DNA of 64,000 bases from Anagrus nilaparvatae (Eukaryota > Arthropoda > Insecta > Hymenoptera > Mymaridae): assembly GCA_022575985.1 (NCBI GenBank), contig JAKSXM010000272.1, positions 19,774,501 through 19,838,500 of the forward strand, read 5' to 3'. Under the pieces are notes generated by a model. The model was given only the letters and a program-made list of their open reading frames with translations, made no database searches and had not been told where the DNA came from. A program made the translations under genes and the position numbers. Shown here piece after piece: positions 33,641 through 44,481 of the stretch (position 1 is the first letter of the stretch; each line of letters opens with the position of its first letter).

Positions 33641-33794
33641 GTAAAAATAGCTAAGAACTACCGTTAAAGTTTTAAGATATATTACATGATAATATTTATA
33701 AGTAATACCTACATAAGCAATAATTTAGTGCGAATATTCTGACACAAAATTTACTCTCATTTTATTTATTTTTTTAAATTCGATAGAATATAAT

Positions 33795-34000
33795 TTAAGA
33801 AGTCAAGTTCTAAGGAATCAAGTTTTGGCAGGTTCCCATTAAGAACATTACACGACAATTTTCATCTAAGTAGGTTGCTTTTAGTTTCGGACTCTTTATA
33901 GAGTATATTTTTAGGCCAGGATTTAAATTATTAGGCTCAATTTGTCCTGACGGGAATAATTATTCTAAATAATAATTAATTTTTACTATTTAATATAATA
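33795..34000 (+). repeat. Flanking direct repeat DR2
   Basis: TAAGAAGTCAAGTTCTAAGG.. to AATTTGTCCTGACGG..AATTATTCT. Same orientation as DR1, about 8.3 kb downstream, clearly diverged from it (GGAATCAAGTTTTGGCAGG against GGAATGAAGTTTTGCCAGG). Confidence 0.75.
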
Positions 34001-35621
34001 TACCTTTATTTTCACCTTTTCACCCCTAAAATTTAATTTTTTTCAAAAACAGATTTTCTTATAATTTTTTATTGGATCTAATACGTATCAGAATCTGACC
34101 TCAAAAACCAAGTTAGAGAAGTGAATCACCCTTATATTCACACTTTCAACCCTTAAAATTTAATATTTCTTAAAAACTGATTTTTTTAGTGGGTGAAAGG
34201 GTGAAAATAAGGGTTTTACACCCATCTAACTTTGTTTTTGACGTCAGACTCTGATTTAGCGGTCCAAAATACGTACTAGATCACTTAAAAATTGCAAACA
34301 AGGTTATTTTTAATTGTTTTGGGACAATGTCGAAGGGCGGAATTTTTATTGTAAATAATAATAAAATACCTCTAAAATCTAAAATTTTTACTTTAAATAT
34401 TTTTCGTTCATCAGAACTCTACAGGAAAATTCCCATTAAATATATTTTTGGTTTTCTGTAATTTATAAAAATAATCTTTTCATTTTCTATAAATTATTTT
34501 ATAAAATTTAGGAAAAAACAAATATAACCGTTAAAAAAAAAATAAAATTCTAAAGTTGGCCTCAGACAGAACTTAATATTCATTGTATTTAATCCCATAT
34601 TGTTGAACCCATTGAAATGTATATTAATGTGTTAAAATTTTTTAAATACATTTTAAATTATATCTTAGTTAAATCTTATTTCGTAATAAATTTTTTTTTA
34701 AATTCTAACAGTTTAAAAAATTTAAAACAAAAATACAAATAATCTTTTATGATAGGTCGTAAATCAATTTTGAAAGATTTTTAAGATATGCATCAATTAA
34801 ATCATTACATTTTAGTTATGAAAGCATTGTCAATGTAATTAAATTTATGGTTGTTATTATAAACAGATAACAGGGCGCACGCCCCGTTTTTACCCAACGA
34901 TTCCTCTTTTTCTATAATTGTATAATTTTTCTGAGAAAAAAATTAAAAAAAAAATTATTTTCCTACGGACTGAAAAAATTTTGTCTATGATACACATTTT
35001 CTAAAAAATGTCACTATCCGAAAAATAAATATCTGGATGAAATTTTGATTTTTTGAAGTATAATTATATTCATTACAGATATGTTACCACCTCATTTAAA
35101 TGTCCAAAATAAGAAACGTTGCGTATGAGTACCCATATTAGTATCTAGGTGCAAATCAATCCAAATTACACCAAAATTGCATTTTTTGACCATTTTGCTG
35201 TGCAATTTTTTATTAATTTATTAGCAATACAAGCAAGAAAAGTATTAAAAATAATTTTTATAATAAAATTGCCCGCTAAATTTGAATTTGACATTAGATT
35301 TCCCCTCTGGATATTCCCTATTTTGATCCAAATATGGCAAATTTAATTAAATCCGCAATTTGACGCCCCTTTAAAAATCTCTAAATTTACTAAGAAGCGG
35401 GAAATTGGGAATTTCTGAAAAGTGATCTGTTAAGAGCTGTTATTTTTTAATTTAAGGCTTTCAAACTATAAGACCACCGATATTTTTTTCCTCGAAAAAT
35501 TTAAAGTTTTAGAAGTAATTCCAGCCCTGTAAACAGATTTATGAACCATATTTATTTGAGATATGACAATTTGAAAAAAATAAGCTTATTTTTCGACATT
35601 TTCGCAAATTTGGAGCACAAC
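34001..35621 (+). repeat. Tail segment downstream of block A
   Basis: CACCCTTATATTCACAC, TTAGTGGGTGAAAGGGTGAA, CAGGGCGCACGCCCCGTTTT and CCAAATTACACCAAAATTGC match 47,035-48,980 in order. Up to 34,577 it also matches copy B. A 65-codon frame at 35,149 is repeated at 48,767 but starts with GTG and is not convincing. The end, from about 35,400, is unmatched AT-rich DNA. Confidence 0.65.
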
Positions 35622-35626
35622 AAGGG
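35622..35626. repeat. Target-site duplication AAGGG (left)
   Basis: The same five bases flank the right LTR at 44,477-44,481, showing an intact insertion. Confidence 0.9.
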
Positions 35627-36583
35627 TGTTATTAAATATTATTATTAAAAAAAAAGAGGAAGGAAAAGGATGAGGAAAATGAGGGTTATTTTATTTAAAA
35701 CTTTATTTATTTAAAAAACTTTGACCTGAGTCTGTTTGTTTGAGCAGCGCCCTTACGTTTTATTTATTTGTGCCTGCCCTGAAAAGGGCAGGGCTTATGA
35801 GGTTTTGCTGTCGCTGCTCAGTATACAGAACTATAAATATGAAAATCACTTTCACACACACAATCACACAAATAATTCAAAAAATACCTGGATTTTAAAC
35901 ACTAGCTGGACCACGTCCAGCCACGGCTTTCAAGCCCACTTTTGCACGCTTCAGGTGCGTTGTCCCTTGGCCAAGTACAAAATTTCTCACCAGGTATTTC
36001 CTATTTCCAATATTATTTCCACCAACAAATCCTACTCCCAAATTACAGGCACACTTGAACGACGTTGAAATTAACGATAAAAAAATGAACAGCTCCAGCA
36101 GCTTCCTCAGGAAAAATTCTCTAGGTGAACCAGCAAAAACTATATGCGCACAGCACAACCTCTAAAAAGAGAATGAGAAGCTCCGCGGCGACGAAAATCT
36201 CGTATGGGTGTCATACCTCTCTGTCTCTTTCCACGCGCGCCTTGATTGGCCGAAATAAGTTACTATACTAAGGACTTATTCTTGTAAAACACGAATTTAT
36301 TATTTTTTAAAAATTCAATAAAATAAATAGACGCGAATATTAAATATTTTTTTAACCTGAATCGCGAAATAAAGAAATTATACTATGATTAATCGTAATT
36401 AAACAATTCATGTTATTTTTATTGTTATAATTTGGTATAATTCTTATGACATTACCGGTCGGTGACGCCATCTTCCCGATTCAACGAGAACTCGTCTTCC
36501 CCTACTGCTCTTTGCAATAGGAAAATACGTGCTCTCGAAAATCGGGGTATATTTTGAACGAAAATTAGAAATATTTGTTAACA
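35627..36583 (-). repeat. 3' LTR of BEL/Pao element
   Basis: 957 bp, read on the minus strand from TGTTAACAAATATTTC to AATAACA. Matches the 5' LTR throughout as far as read by eye. A CCAAT motif (reverse ATTGG at about 36,245) and a GC-richer zone at 36,180-36,240 would hold the promoter. Frames of 110 and 87 codons inside it are shadows. Confidence 0.95.
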
Positions 36584-36594
36584 ATTCTCCACCC
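36584..36594 (-). promoter_or_regulatory. Polypurine tract
   Basis: GGGTGGAGAAT on the minus strand, immediately before the 3' LTR, where plus-strand DNA synthesis would be primed. Confidence 0.65.
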
Positions 36595-36624
36595 GGTGCG
36601 AGAATTCGAAATTGGAGCACCTAA

Positions 36625-39600
36625 TTATGAGACGTCTGAAGCTAAGTCAAATTTTATTATTTTGGCAACTGAACGTTCTAATTCACCTAACTGAGTTTTA
36701 AGAATCACGCGTCTTATTCTACCATCAGAACCTGGTATCAATTTGTGAACTATCCCCTTTTTCCACTGATTACGAGGAGCTAAATTGTCACATATAAGTA
36801 CTACATCGCCGACTTTAACAGGGGAACTCTCGGAGGTCCATTTCATTCTAGGGAGCAAAGAAGGTAGATATTCTTTAATCCAGCGTGTCCAAAATTCGTC
36901 AGCTAATTGTTGAGCATAAACCCATTGTTTCCGATAACTACCACTTATCATTTCATATCTACGAGGAGTTGAAAATTTTGAAGAAGCACCAAAGAGTAAA
37001 TGATTGGGAGTTAAAGCTTCTTGATCGTCTAATTCAGGAGATACAAAGGTAATAGGCCGTGAATTTACAGTATGTTCTGCTTCGGCAAAGAGGGTTCGAA
37101 GAACTTCTTCGCGAGGAGTTTTGGTTAATAAGGTTGCAGTTATAGCACGTTTCACGCTTTTAATTAATGATTCCCAGACTCCACCCATATGGGGTGTAGC
37201 CGGAGGGATGAAATACCACTTTGAACCCATACTAGTGCCATAATCAGTCAATTTTTGAAAATTTAAATTTGCTAAAGCTTGTTTTAGCTCTTCATGAGCT
37301 CCACGTAGATTCGTGCCATTATCCGAATAGAAGACTGACGGTTGACCACGTCTTGCCGTCATCCTCTGTATCGCCATAATGCACGAATCAGCAGATAAAG
37401 TATCTGCTATTTCAAGATGAATTGCCCGCATAGTTAGGCAAGTAAACAAAACTCCCCAACGTTTTTCTCTTTTTCTACCTATGGCTACTGTAAAAGGTCC
37501 AAAGTAGTCAATTCCACAATGAGAAAAAGGATTAGAACCGTGAGCTAATCTTCCAGCAGGAAGATCACTCATTCTGGGTATCGCTGGTTTATTAAATCTT
37601 AGCTGACATTTCGCGCAATGAGTGGTTATACTTCGCAATGCCCCCCGCAATCTTGTTATCCAGTATTTTTGTCTTATTTCATTTACTACCGTTTGAGTAT
37701 TAGCGTGATTAAATAAATTATGATAATGGGCAACAAGTAAGCGAACAACTGGATGATTTCCTTTCAAAATTACGGGGTCATTGCAAAATTCAACCGCGTT
37801 TTGAATTTTAGAAGCACGACCTTGAACTCTCAAAAGTCCGCCGTTGTCCAAATAAGGTGTAAGTTTTAAAATGTGACTATTAAAGGGTAATGGCTTATTC
37901 GATTTTAAAGCTTTGGATTCCATGCTAAAATCTTGGGCTTGAGCTTCTATCAACCAAAGATTTTCAGCTTCTATTAAATCCTCCACTTCAACATCGATAC
38001 GATTCCAACCTCTAAATTTATCCATAGCAACTGAAACACGAGCTGTTGATCCAAGTAAACGAGACCATTTACTGAATCTTAAGGGGTCTGGTAATCGAGA
38101 ATTACGCTCATAAACTACCATACAAGATGCTTTTGCTTCTAAGCGCGATTTTTGCTTATATTCTTCCTTTGATATAGGAGGTTGGACGGGCCATAATTGC
38201 TCCTTTTTGCTTAAAAATTCAGGACCTCTTTGCCAAAATCCATTAGGACCCAAATCTAAATTTTTTGACTTAGTTGCAAGATCAGCAGGATTATCAGAAG
38301 AAGAAATCCAACGCCACGAATTTACGTCACTTAATTCATCAATTTCCCCTAATCTATTAGCTACATACATTTGATAATTACGAGGATCTGATTTAATCCA
38401 ACACAATACTGTCCGAGAATCAGACCAAAATATTTTCCGATCAAATTTTATTTGAGAATCTTTAACAATTGAATCTGCAAGTCTAGCGCCAACTAGAGCG
38501 GCTTGTAATTCTAATCTTGGTATAGAATGTGCTTTTAAAGGAGTGACGTAACTTTTACTAGCTATTATTCGCGTACTGATTTTACCGTTATTATATAAAG
38601 CGCGAGAATAAGCCACTGCGGCATAAGCCTTTTCACTGGAGTCACAAAACGTGTGTAATTCTATAAAAATGGGCTTGTAATCAAATTCAAACAAACAACG
38701 CGGTATTTTACAATCGTTAGTTTTAGGAAGATCAGAAATCCAAGCCTGCCACTCGTTAGCGCTATCCTCGCTTATGGGTTCGTCCCAATCCGTTCCACGT
38801 CTCCAAACATCTTGTAATATAATTTTAGCACGTATAGTAAAAGGATTTAAAAAACCGAGAGGATCATATAAGGACATCACTGATCTCAAAATTTCACGCT
38901 TAGTAGGTACTTTATGAGATTTTTCATTAACGCGAGCCACTTTTTCCATACGAAGTGCGAAATTCAAAGTATCTGTAAATGTGTCCCATTGCATTCCTAA
39001 AGCTTTATCGACACCTGAACCCTCTAAATTTATTTGATTAGTATTTTTCCCAATTTCTTTAGCATTACTGACCCATTCATGCATTTGAAAATTAGCATGA
39101 GAATTTATAAAAGTGACTTCTTTAATACGTTTTTGAGCTTCTTCAACCGAATCTAAAGACTCTAAATAGTCATCCATATAAGTACAATTAATCAAAGCAT
39201 TTGCCGAATCAGGATGACTGTCTAAAAACATTTCTGCATTACGATTTTTAACATACAAAGCACTACAAGGGGAACTTTTTGAACCAAAAATTAAAGAAGT
39301 CATTTTATAGATTTTAGGGGGAGAAGAACGGTCTTGACCACGCCAGAGAAAACACTGATATTTTTGATCTGATTCTTTGACTTTAACGCGCAAAAACATA
39401 TCTTTTATATCACCTTTAATGGCCACGCGGCCTTTTCTAAATGATAATAAAATTCCAAACAAAGATTTTAGTAAATCTGGACCAGCTAATAAAGAATTAT
39501 TATAACTAACACCAGCGTATTCATAAGCGGCATCAAGAACTACTCGTACCTTATCTAAATTCTCAGATTTTTGAACTCCGAAATGAGGAAGAAACCATGA

Positions 39601-40515
39601 ATCGCGAGGAACTGAATCACATAAAACAGCATAACCTTCGGAAATAAGCCTATTTATTTCCTTACAATACAAGGCTGCATAAGCCGGGTCTCGATCTAAC
39701 TTGCGTTCCACTGCTTTTAAACGGGATAAAGCTCCCTCAAAATTATTGGGTAAACGCAAATTATCTCGAGCCCATAATAAACCTGTTTCCCAGTATCCAT
39801 CACAATAGCGAGTCGTTTTTTCAAGAATATTTAAGGCTCGTTCATCTGATTTAGATTTTCGAGCGACCTTTCCTACACCTAAGCTTTCTAAAGCAAAGTA
39901 TTGTTTCACTAACTCATGCAAATTTTCATCGGAGTTACTACCCGCCTTCTCAGTCACAGAAAAAGAAGAAGCTTTTGATATGTGAAATAAACTACGTTTT
40001 GCCGGTTGAATTGATTTCATATTTCCATGAACCACCCACCCCAAATGAGTAAGTGAGGCAACTGGTTCATTTTTGTTCCCTTCGCGTAATTTACGAGAAA
40101 CTATCAAATCCCAATTATCTTGCCCCAATAATATTCTAGGCCTTTCATATTCAAAGGTACTCAATTCTAAATCGCGTAAATGACTATAATTTTCTATAGT
40201 TTCCTTGTTTAAAGAGCGAGGAGGTAATTTAAGACTTTCAATAACATAAATCCCGTTTAAATCATGAAATTTAGAATTGAGCACGTTTGAGACAGAACAA
40301 TTTACCCTAGCAGTAATTCTTGTATCTAGAGGAGTTTCATTTAAACCATCTAAATGAAGGGTCGCGCGAGCTCCTTTTAGGCCTATGGATAAAGCTGTAT
40401 CACGATCAATTAGAGAAACTGAAGAACCTTCATCAAGAAACGCCAAAATTTTTGTTTTTTCACGAGAGCCTTTTAAATTAACCGGCAAGACTTTGAGAAG
40501 CGGGTATGATTCTAG
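36625..40515 (-). CDS. pol: BEL/Pao pol polyprotein (PR-RT-RH-IN)
   Basis: Same frame as gag, beginning directly after the gag TGA with LESYPLLKVLPVNLKG. There is no ATG near the start (the first usable alternative is TTG at 40,488), so it is expected as a gag-pol fusion made by stop readthrough. Counting from 40,488: aspartic protease FLDEGSSVSLID near 17-28; reverse transcriptase with KGDIKDMF and the catalytic CTYMDDYLES near 435-444; RNase H region including HTFCDSSEKAYAAV and WSDSRTVLCWI; integrase zinc finger HYHNLFNH..HCAKC near 915-957; integrase catalytic D, D and E in HCGIDYFGPF, FYSDNGTN and GGVWESLIK near 993, 1054 and 1105. The length of about 1,290 residues is normal. No internal stop. 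It replicates and integrates the element. Confidence 0.95.
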   Translation of the reverse strand, partial: LESYPLLKVLPVNLKGSREKTKILAFLDEGSSVSLIDRDTALSIGLKGARATLHLDGLNETPLDTRITARVNCSVSNVLNSKFHDLNGIYVIESLKLPPRSLNKETIENYSHLRDLELSTFEYERPRILLGQDNWDLIVSRKLREGNKNEPVASLTHLGWVVHGNMKSIQPAKRSLFHISKASSFSVTEKAGSNSDENLHELVKQYFALESLGVGKVARKSKSDERALNILEKTTRYCDGYWETGLLWARDNLRLPNNFEGALSRLKAVERKLDRDPAYAALYCKEINRLISEGYAVLCDSVPRDSWFLPHFGVQKSENLDKVRVVLDAAYEYAGVSYNNSLLAGPDLLKSLFGILLSFRKGRVAIKGDIKDMFLRVKVKESDQKYQCFLWRGQDRSSPPKIYKMTSLIFGSKSSPCSALYVKNRNAEMFLDSHPDSANALINCTYMDDYLESLDSVEEAQKRIKEVTFINSHANFQMHEWVSNAKEIGKNTNQINLEGSGVDKALGMQWDTFTDTLNFALRMEKVARVNEKSHKVPTKREILRSVMSLYDPLGFLNPFTIRAKIILQDVWRRGTDWDEPISEDSANEWQAWISDLPKTNDCKIPRCLFEFDYKPIFIELHTFCDSSEKAYAAVAYSRALYNNGKISTRIIASKSYVTPLKAHSIPRLELQAALVGARLADSIVKDSQIKFDRKIFWSDSRTVLCWIKSDPRNYQMYVANRLGEIDELSDVNSWRWISSSDNPADLATKSKNLDLGPNGFWQRGPEFLSKKEQLWPVQPPISKEEYKQKSRLEAKASCMVVYERNSRLPDPLRFSKWSRLLGSTARVSVAMDKFRGWNRIDVEVEDLIEAENLWLIEAQAQDFSMESKALKSNKPLPFNSHILKLTPYLDNGGLLRVQGRASKIQNAVEFCNDPVILKGNHPVVRLLVAHYHNLFNHANTQTVVNEIRQKYWITRLRGALRSITTHCAKCQLRFNKPAIPRMSDLPAGRLAHGSNPFSHCGIDYFGPFTVAIGRKREKRWGVLFTCLTMRAIHLEIADTLSADSCIMAIQRMTARRGQPSVFYSDNGTNLRGAHEELKQALANLNFQKLTDYGTSMGSKWYFIPPATPHMGGVWESLIKSVKRAITATLLTKTPREEVLRTLFAEAEHTVNSRPITFVSPELDDQEALTPNHLLFGASSKFSTPRRYEMISGSYRKQWVYAQQLADEFWTRWIKEYLPSLLPRMKWTSESSPVKVGDVVLICDNLAPRNQWKKGIVHKLIPGSDGRIRRVILKTQLGELERSVAKIIKFDLASDVS

Positions 40516-40518
40516 TCA
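40513..40518 (-). promoter_or_regulatory. Candidate stop-codon readthrough site, TGA CTA (G)
   Basis: On the minus strand gag ends ..TCA ACT TGA CTA GAA with no frame change into pol. UGA followed by CUA(G) is an established readthrough-promoting context in some viral and cellular mRNAs. Use here is inferred. Confidence 0.7.
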
Positions 40519-42297
40519 AGTTGATTTTGCATTACCTTGAGTGGTATTTACTGAAGAAGTGGGATGTTTAGAGGATTTTTCTTTACTAGAATGCAATAAA
40601 AAGTGATGAGGGCTACCACATGGTTTTCCTGATTCACCTAATCTTTTGCATGATGTAGCTTTACAGTCTCTAGCATGATTTTCAAGAAATTTACCTAAAC
40701 ACTTATAACAACGCTTAGCATTAGGAGTTTTCGTCCAACGCCATCTATCATCAATTGATAGTTTTAAAAATTGTTTACAATTTCTAATTATATGATCTTT
40801 ATCAGCACAGTAATAACACGAGGAATTTCGAGGTTTAGAAGAACTGCTTTCACCAACTAAGAATACGCGCCTGCTCGAACTTTGATTATTGTCACGATTA
40901 TCATGACGTCTATTTGAATGACGAGTGTCAGACTTATTTGAATCGCGGCTGGTATTACCGAACATTGAAACCGTACCAGCAATGCTAGCTATTGAAGCTT
41001 CTTTATCCAAAAAATCCCCTAAAATTTCTAAAGATGGGGGCCCACCTGAATTCGTGACATAATCAGTATATCGCGTTATCATTACTAAGGGTAATTTACT
41101 TACTGTCTCCCTAATCAAATCTATATTATAAAGGTAACCTTCATTACCGAGATTTATCATAGCGGTAACATTATTTTTAACAGTGGCTGCAAAAGGCACA
41201 ATATTCATTTTATTTGAAGTCAATTTAGGCAAGTCTCTTATAGCAGCAACTAATTTAAGGATGACTTCCTCAGTATTACCGAATTGCCTTTCAAGGGCGT
41301 TCATGATCTCGCGACCACTAGTACTCGTCATCATTAAAGTTTGTACAGCTTGAAGAGCCTTGCCCTTAAGGCACCTATGAAGCCTAATAGCGTTATCCGA
41401 ATCACTATAGGCCCCAGCTTTGGTCGTTTGTTCAAAGCTGTTTTTGAAATGCAGCCAATTAAAAATATCCCCATCAAAACTTAAATCCCTCTTCTCAATA
41501 GCTAATCTATTTAAGAGAGCATGGTTATTGTCAGAAGAACCAGAGGAAGTGGAAGGGTTTGAAGAATTAAAGGCTTGAATAACGGCTCTAGAAATTGTAG
41601 CAGATAAATCATTATTGATAAAAGAAGGAGGGATCTCATTGAAAACTGTTCGAGTAGTTGTGGCCGTAGCCAATTGTAATTCGATTTGCCGTTTTTCGGC
41701 TTCAATGATTCTAAGTTTTGCTTGATTTTCCTCAATGTCAAGCTCAGCTTTGCGCTTGCGCAAGTTGACTTCGTCAAGAAGGACAGGCTGGGCATCAACA
41801 TTGTCTAAAGCAGGCTCGTTTTGAAGATCCCTATTATCAAATTCCTCTCCTCGATTTAAATTTAAAGGCTCGACATCATCGAATACAAGACCCTCACCTA
41901 CGGCGTCGTGCTCTCGTGGAGGAGGTTGATAACGGCCTCTACCTTGGGCGGCATCGCCCCGCCCTCGGTTGAGTCCGCGAACCATTCCACGACCACGATT
42001 AAAATCTTGATTTGCGGGCATTAAAACATCAATTTCAGGAATAGAACTATTAGGAGAATCAGGGCGAGGAACGACTGGCAATCGTCTCAAATTATAATTA
42101 TTATTCCTTGCATTGGGTACAAGATCAAACTCCTGTACCCGTTGCAAACCGCCACGACCGGGTGCGCCTCGCGGTGGTCTACCAGCTCTATGACCGCCGG
42201 GGGCACCCCGATTTCCGTCACGAGCTTCTACTCCTCCTCGCGCACCACGTCCTCTACCACGACCTCGCTGTCTTCCAGCACGTCTGTGACGAGCCAT
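40516..42297 (-). CDS. gag: BEL/Pao gag protein
   Basis: 593 codons starting ATG GCT CGT CAC. The first 100 or so residues are RG/RGG-rich (RQRGRGRGRGARGG), followed by a charged, coiled-coil-like stretch (LRKRKAELDIEENQAKLRII) near 180-210. The gag-like domain DLSFDGDIFNWLHFKNSFEQ to about residue 400 is of the DUF1759 type. The zinc knuckle CYYCADKDHIIRNC lies near 493-506 and a second Cys-rich segment CYKCLGKF..HARDC near 530. It would package the element RNA into particles. It ends KST followed by TGA-CTA-G, after which pol continues in the same frame. Confidence 0.95.
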   Translation of the reverse strand: MARHRRAGRQRGRGRGRGARGGVEARDGNRGAPGGHRAGRPPRGAPGRGGLQRVQEFDLVPNARNNNYNLRRLPVVPRPDSPNSSIPEIDVLMPANQDFNRGRGMVRGLNRGRGDAAQGRGRYQPPPREHDAVGEGLVFDDVEPLNLNRGEEFDNRDLQNEPALDNVDAQPVLLDEVNLRKRKAELDIEENQAKLRIIEAEKRQIELQLATATTTRTVFNEIPPSFINNDLSATISRAVIQAFNSSNPSTSSGSSDNNHALLNRLAIEKRDLSFDGDIFNWLHFKNSFEQTTKAGAYSDSDNAIRLHRCLKGKALQAVQTLMMTSTSGREIMNALERQFGNTEEVILKLVAAIRDLPKLTSNKMNIVPFAATVKNNVTAMINLGNEGYLYNIDLIRETVSKLPLVMITRYTDYVTNSGGPPSLEILGDFLDKEASIASIAGTVSMFGNTSRDSNKSDTRHSNRRHDNRDNNQSSSRRVFLVGESSSSKPRNSSCYYCADKDHIIRNCKQFLKLSIDDRWRWTKTPNAKRCYKCLGKFLENHARDCKATSCKRLGESGKPCGSPHHFLLHSSKEKSSKHPTSSVNTTQGNAKST

Positions 42298-43285
42298 TTA
42301 ATTAATTAAAAATTAAATCAAAATCAAATTTGTATGAAAATCGTCGGAAACCTTAATTTACTATGATTATATAATTAAATTAAATGTAAAAACTGAATAA
42401 AGGAAAAATATTGTCGAGAAACCTTAATTTGGGCTATATTAATAATTTCGGAGTCGATTAAAATTAATTAAAATTAAACAGAGAAAAAATTATATTATGA
42501 GGGACAACTTCCTAAATTTTCGTTTCAAATAAATTATTAATCTAATTCTAATTATAATCCTAAATTAAATTTGAAAATAAATAAGTACAAAAAATTATTT
42601 TATTATTATTATAAATTTTTTTTTTTTTTTATGTGGGTCAACTTCCTAATTTTTATTAAATTAAATCAAATTCTAATACCAATTAAAATTTAAAAATAAT
42701 GACGAAAATTTTTTTAATTTTGAAAGTACTAGAGCCACCTTAATTATTAAAAAATTTCAAATATTAATTTAATGTCAAAATATAGAATGATAAAAGAATT
42801 TAATAATACTAATACTAATAACTCAATTTATTTCAAAAAAATTTCAATCTAAAAAATTATTGTTTTATTAAGCTAAAAATTTCAAGAAAAATCTAAATTA
42901 TTAAAATTCGCTGAAAAAATATCAATTACTTATTAATTAAATCGTTATAATATAATTAAAAATTAAGAAATTATTAAATTAACGGGTGCAAAAAAAAACG
43001 CAACTTATGTTTTAAAAGAAATGTGCACAAAATGGACGCCGCGATGCACGCCTGGAAAGAGATCGAGGTATAGCTGTAAAGGCAAAATTAAAGGGAGATA
43101 GAAAATAAATTTTATAATAATTTTTTTTTTTTGAATAAAAAAAAAAAGACTAACTTTATGTTTTTTATAAATTCAGTTAATAGTCTTAAAATTAAACTAA
43201 AATTTAAATTAAAATTATCAATAAAAATCAAGAGGGGCGACGCCGTCTCTCGTCTCTCGCCGCGCTTGAGAAAAACTCAAGAATT

Positions 43286-43327
<42 letters not shown>

Positions 43328-43496
43328 GCAAATAAAGCTCTTTTTTTTTTTTGTTGAAAAATTAATATTATTATTATTATTATTATATTAATTAATTAAA
43401 ATTAAGATTAAAAATAGAATACAACACACGAGGGGCACCGCGTGGGAGCGCCCGCTCAAACACACACTCAAGTCAAGTTTTTTACCGGTAATAATT
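42298..43496 (-). other. BEL/Pao 5' leader (between PBS and gag)
   Basis: AT-rich untranslated leader of about 1.2 kb with long A/T runs and a (GA)n microsatellite at 43,290-43,323. No convincing gene; an 86-codon plus-strand frame across the microsatellite is low complexity. Confidence 0.7.
43290..43323. repeat. (AG)n microsatellite
   Basis: Uninterrupted AG dinucleotides, about 17 units, inside the retroelement leader. Confidence 0.95.
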
Positions 43497-43516
43497 TCCC
43501 GGGTTTTTCGGCACCA
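43497..43516 (-). promoter_or_regulatory. Primer-binding site
   Basis: TGGTGCCGAAAAACCCGGGA on the minus strand, three bases inside the 5' LTR. It begins with TGG, the complement of the tRNA CCA end, as expected for a tRNA-primed element. The tRNA was not identified with certainty. Confidence 0.8.
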
Positions 43517-43519
43517 AAT

Positions 43520-44476
43520 TGTTATTAAATATTATTATTAAAAAAAAAGAGGAAGGAAAAGGATGAGGAAAATGAGGGTTATTTTATTTAAAACTTTATT
43601 TATTTAAAAAACTTTGACCTGAGTCTGTTTGTTTGAGCAGCGCCCTTACGTTTTATTTATTTGTGCCTGCCCTGAAAAGGGCAGGGCTTATGAGGTTTTG
43701 CTGTCGCTGCTCAGTATACAGAACTATAAATATGAAAATCACTTTCACACACACAATCACACAAATAATTCAAAAAATACCTGGATTTTAAACACTAGCT
43801 GGACCACGTCCAGCCACGGCTTTCAAGCCCACTTTTGCACGCTTCAGGTGCGTTGTCCCTTGGCCAAGTACAAAATTTCTCACCAGGTATTTCCTATTTC
43901 CAATATTATTTCCACCAACAAATCCTACTCCCAAATTACAGGCACACTTGAACGACGTTGAAATTAACGATAAAAAAATGAACAGCTCCAGCAGCTTCCT
44001 CAGGAAAAATTCTCTAGGTGAACCAGCAAAAACTATATGCGCACAGCACAACCTCTAAAAAGAGAATGAGAAGCTCCGCGGCGACGAAAATCTCGTATGG
44101 GTGTCATACCTCTCTGTCTCTTTCCACGCGCGCCTTGATTGGCCGAAATAAGTTACTATACTAAGGACTTATTCTTGTAAAACACGAATTTATTATTTTT
44201 TAAAAATTCAATAAAATAAATAGACGCGAATATTAAATATTTTTTTAACCTGAATCGCGAAATAAAGAAATTATACTATGATTAATCGTAATTAAACAAT
44301 TCATGTTATTTTTATTGTTATAATTTGGTATAATTCTTATGACATTACCGGTCGGTGACGCCATCTTCCCGATTCAACGAGAACTCGTCTTCCCCTACTG
44401 CTCTTTGCAATAGGAAAATACGTGCTCTCGAAAATCGGGGTATATTTTGAACGAAAATTAGAAATATTTGTTAACA
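43520..44476 (-). repeat. 5' LTR of BEL/Pao element
   Basis: 957 bp, same ends and contents as the 3' LTR. Followed on the plus-strand right by AAGGG (44,477-44,481), the target duplication. Confidence 0.95.
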
Positions 44477-44481
44477 AAGGG

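Larger units (their letters stand above)
25238..34577 (+). repeat. Segmental duplication, copy A (about 9.3 kb)
   Basis: Direct, nearly identical counterpart of 52,838-62,603. Both start ATATGCATTTTAATGG and end CAGACAGAACTTAAT. Matching landmarks include the promoter and both exons of the two-exon gene, M1, R3, the palindrome and R7. Structural differences: A has an extra roughly 600 bp at 27,745-28,373, and lacks about 470 bp found at 58,140-58,610, part of R3 and the centre of the palindrome. Confidence 0.9.
35627..44476 (-). mobile_element. Complete BEL/Pao LTR retrotransposon
   Basis: 8,850 bp on the minus strand: 5' LTR 43,520-44,476, primer-binding site, about 1.2-kb leader, gag 40,516-42,297, pol to 36,625, purine tract, 3' LTR 35,627-36,583. 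LTR ends are TGTTA..TAACA and the element sits in a 5-bp duplication AAGGG. The domain order protease, reverse transcriptase, RNase H, integrase, the DEGS protease and the DUF1759-like gag place it in BEL/Pao. It carries no env-like frame. Both LTRs are 957 bp and look identical, so the insertion is recent. No disabling change was seen in the coding region except the TGA between gag and pol. Confidence 0.95.

Noticed and set aside
25485..34000. Direct repeats as LTRs or as polydnavirus-type excision junctions
   Set aside because: Repeats lack TG..CA ends, target duplication, PBS and retroviral genes, and I see no established junction motif conserved in all five copies; only a flanking-repeat architecture is supported.
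35149..35346. Frame repeated at 48,767 with similar N-terminal text
   Set aside because: GTG start, diverging C-terminal ends and placement in the repeated tail segment; no splice or promoter support.
35736..36158. Frames of 110 and 87 codons inside the LTR (also at 43,629-44,051)
   Set aside because: Opposite or overlapping frames within LTR sequence; LTRs do not encode proteins in this family.
41511..42305. Short frames overlapping gag
   Set aside because: Shadows of gag in other frames.
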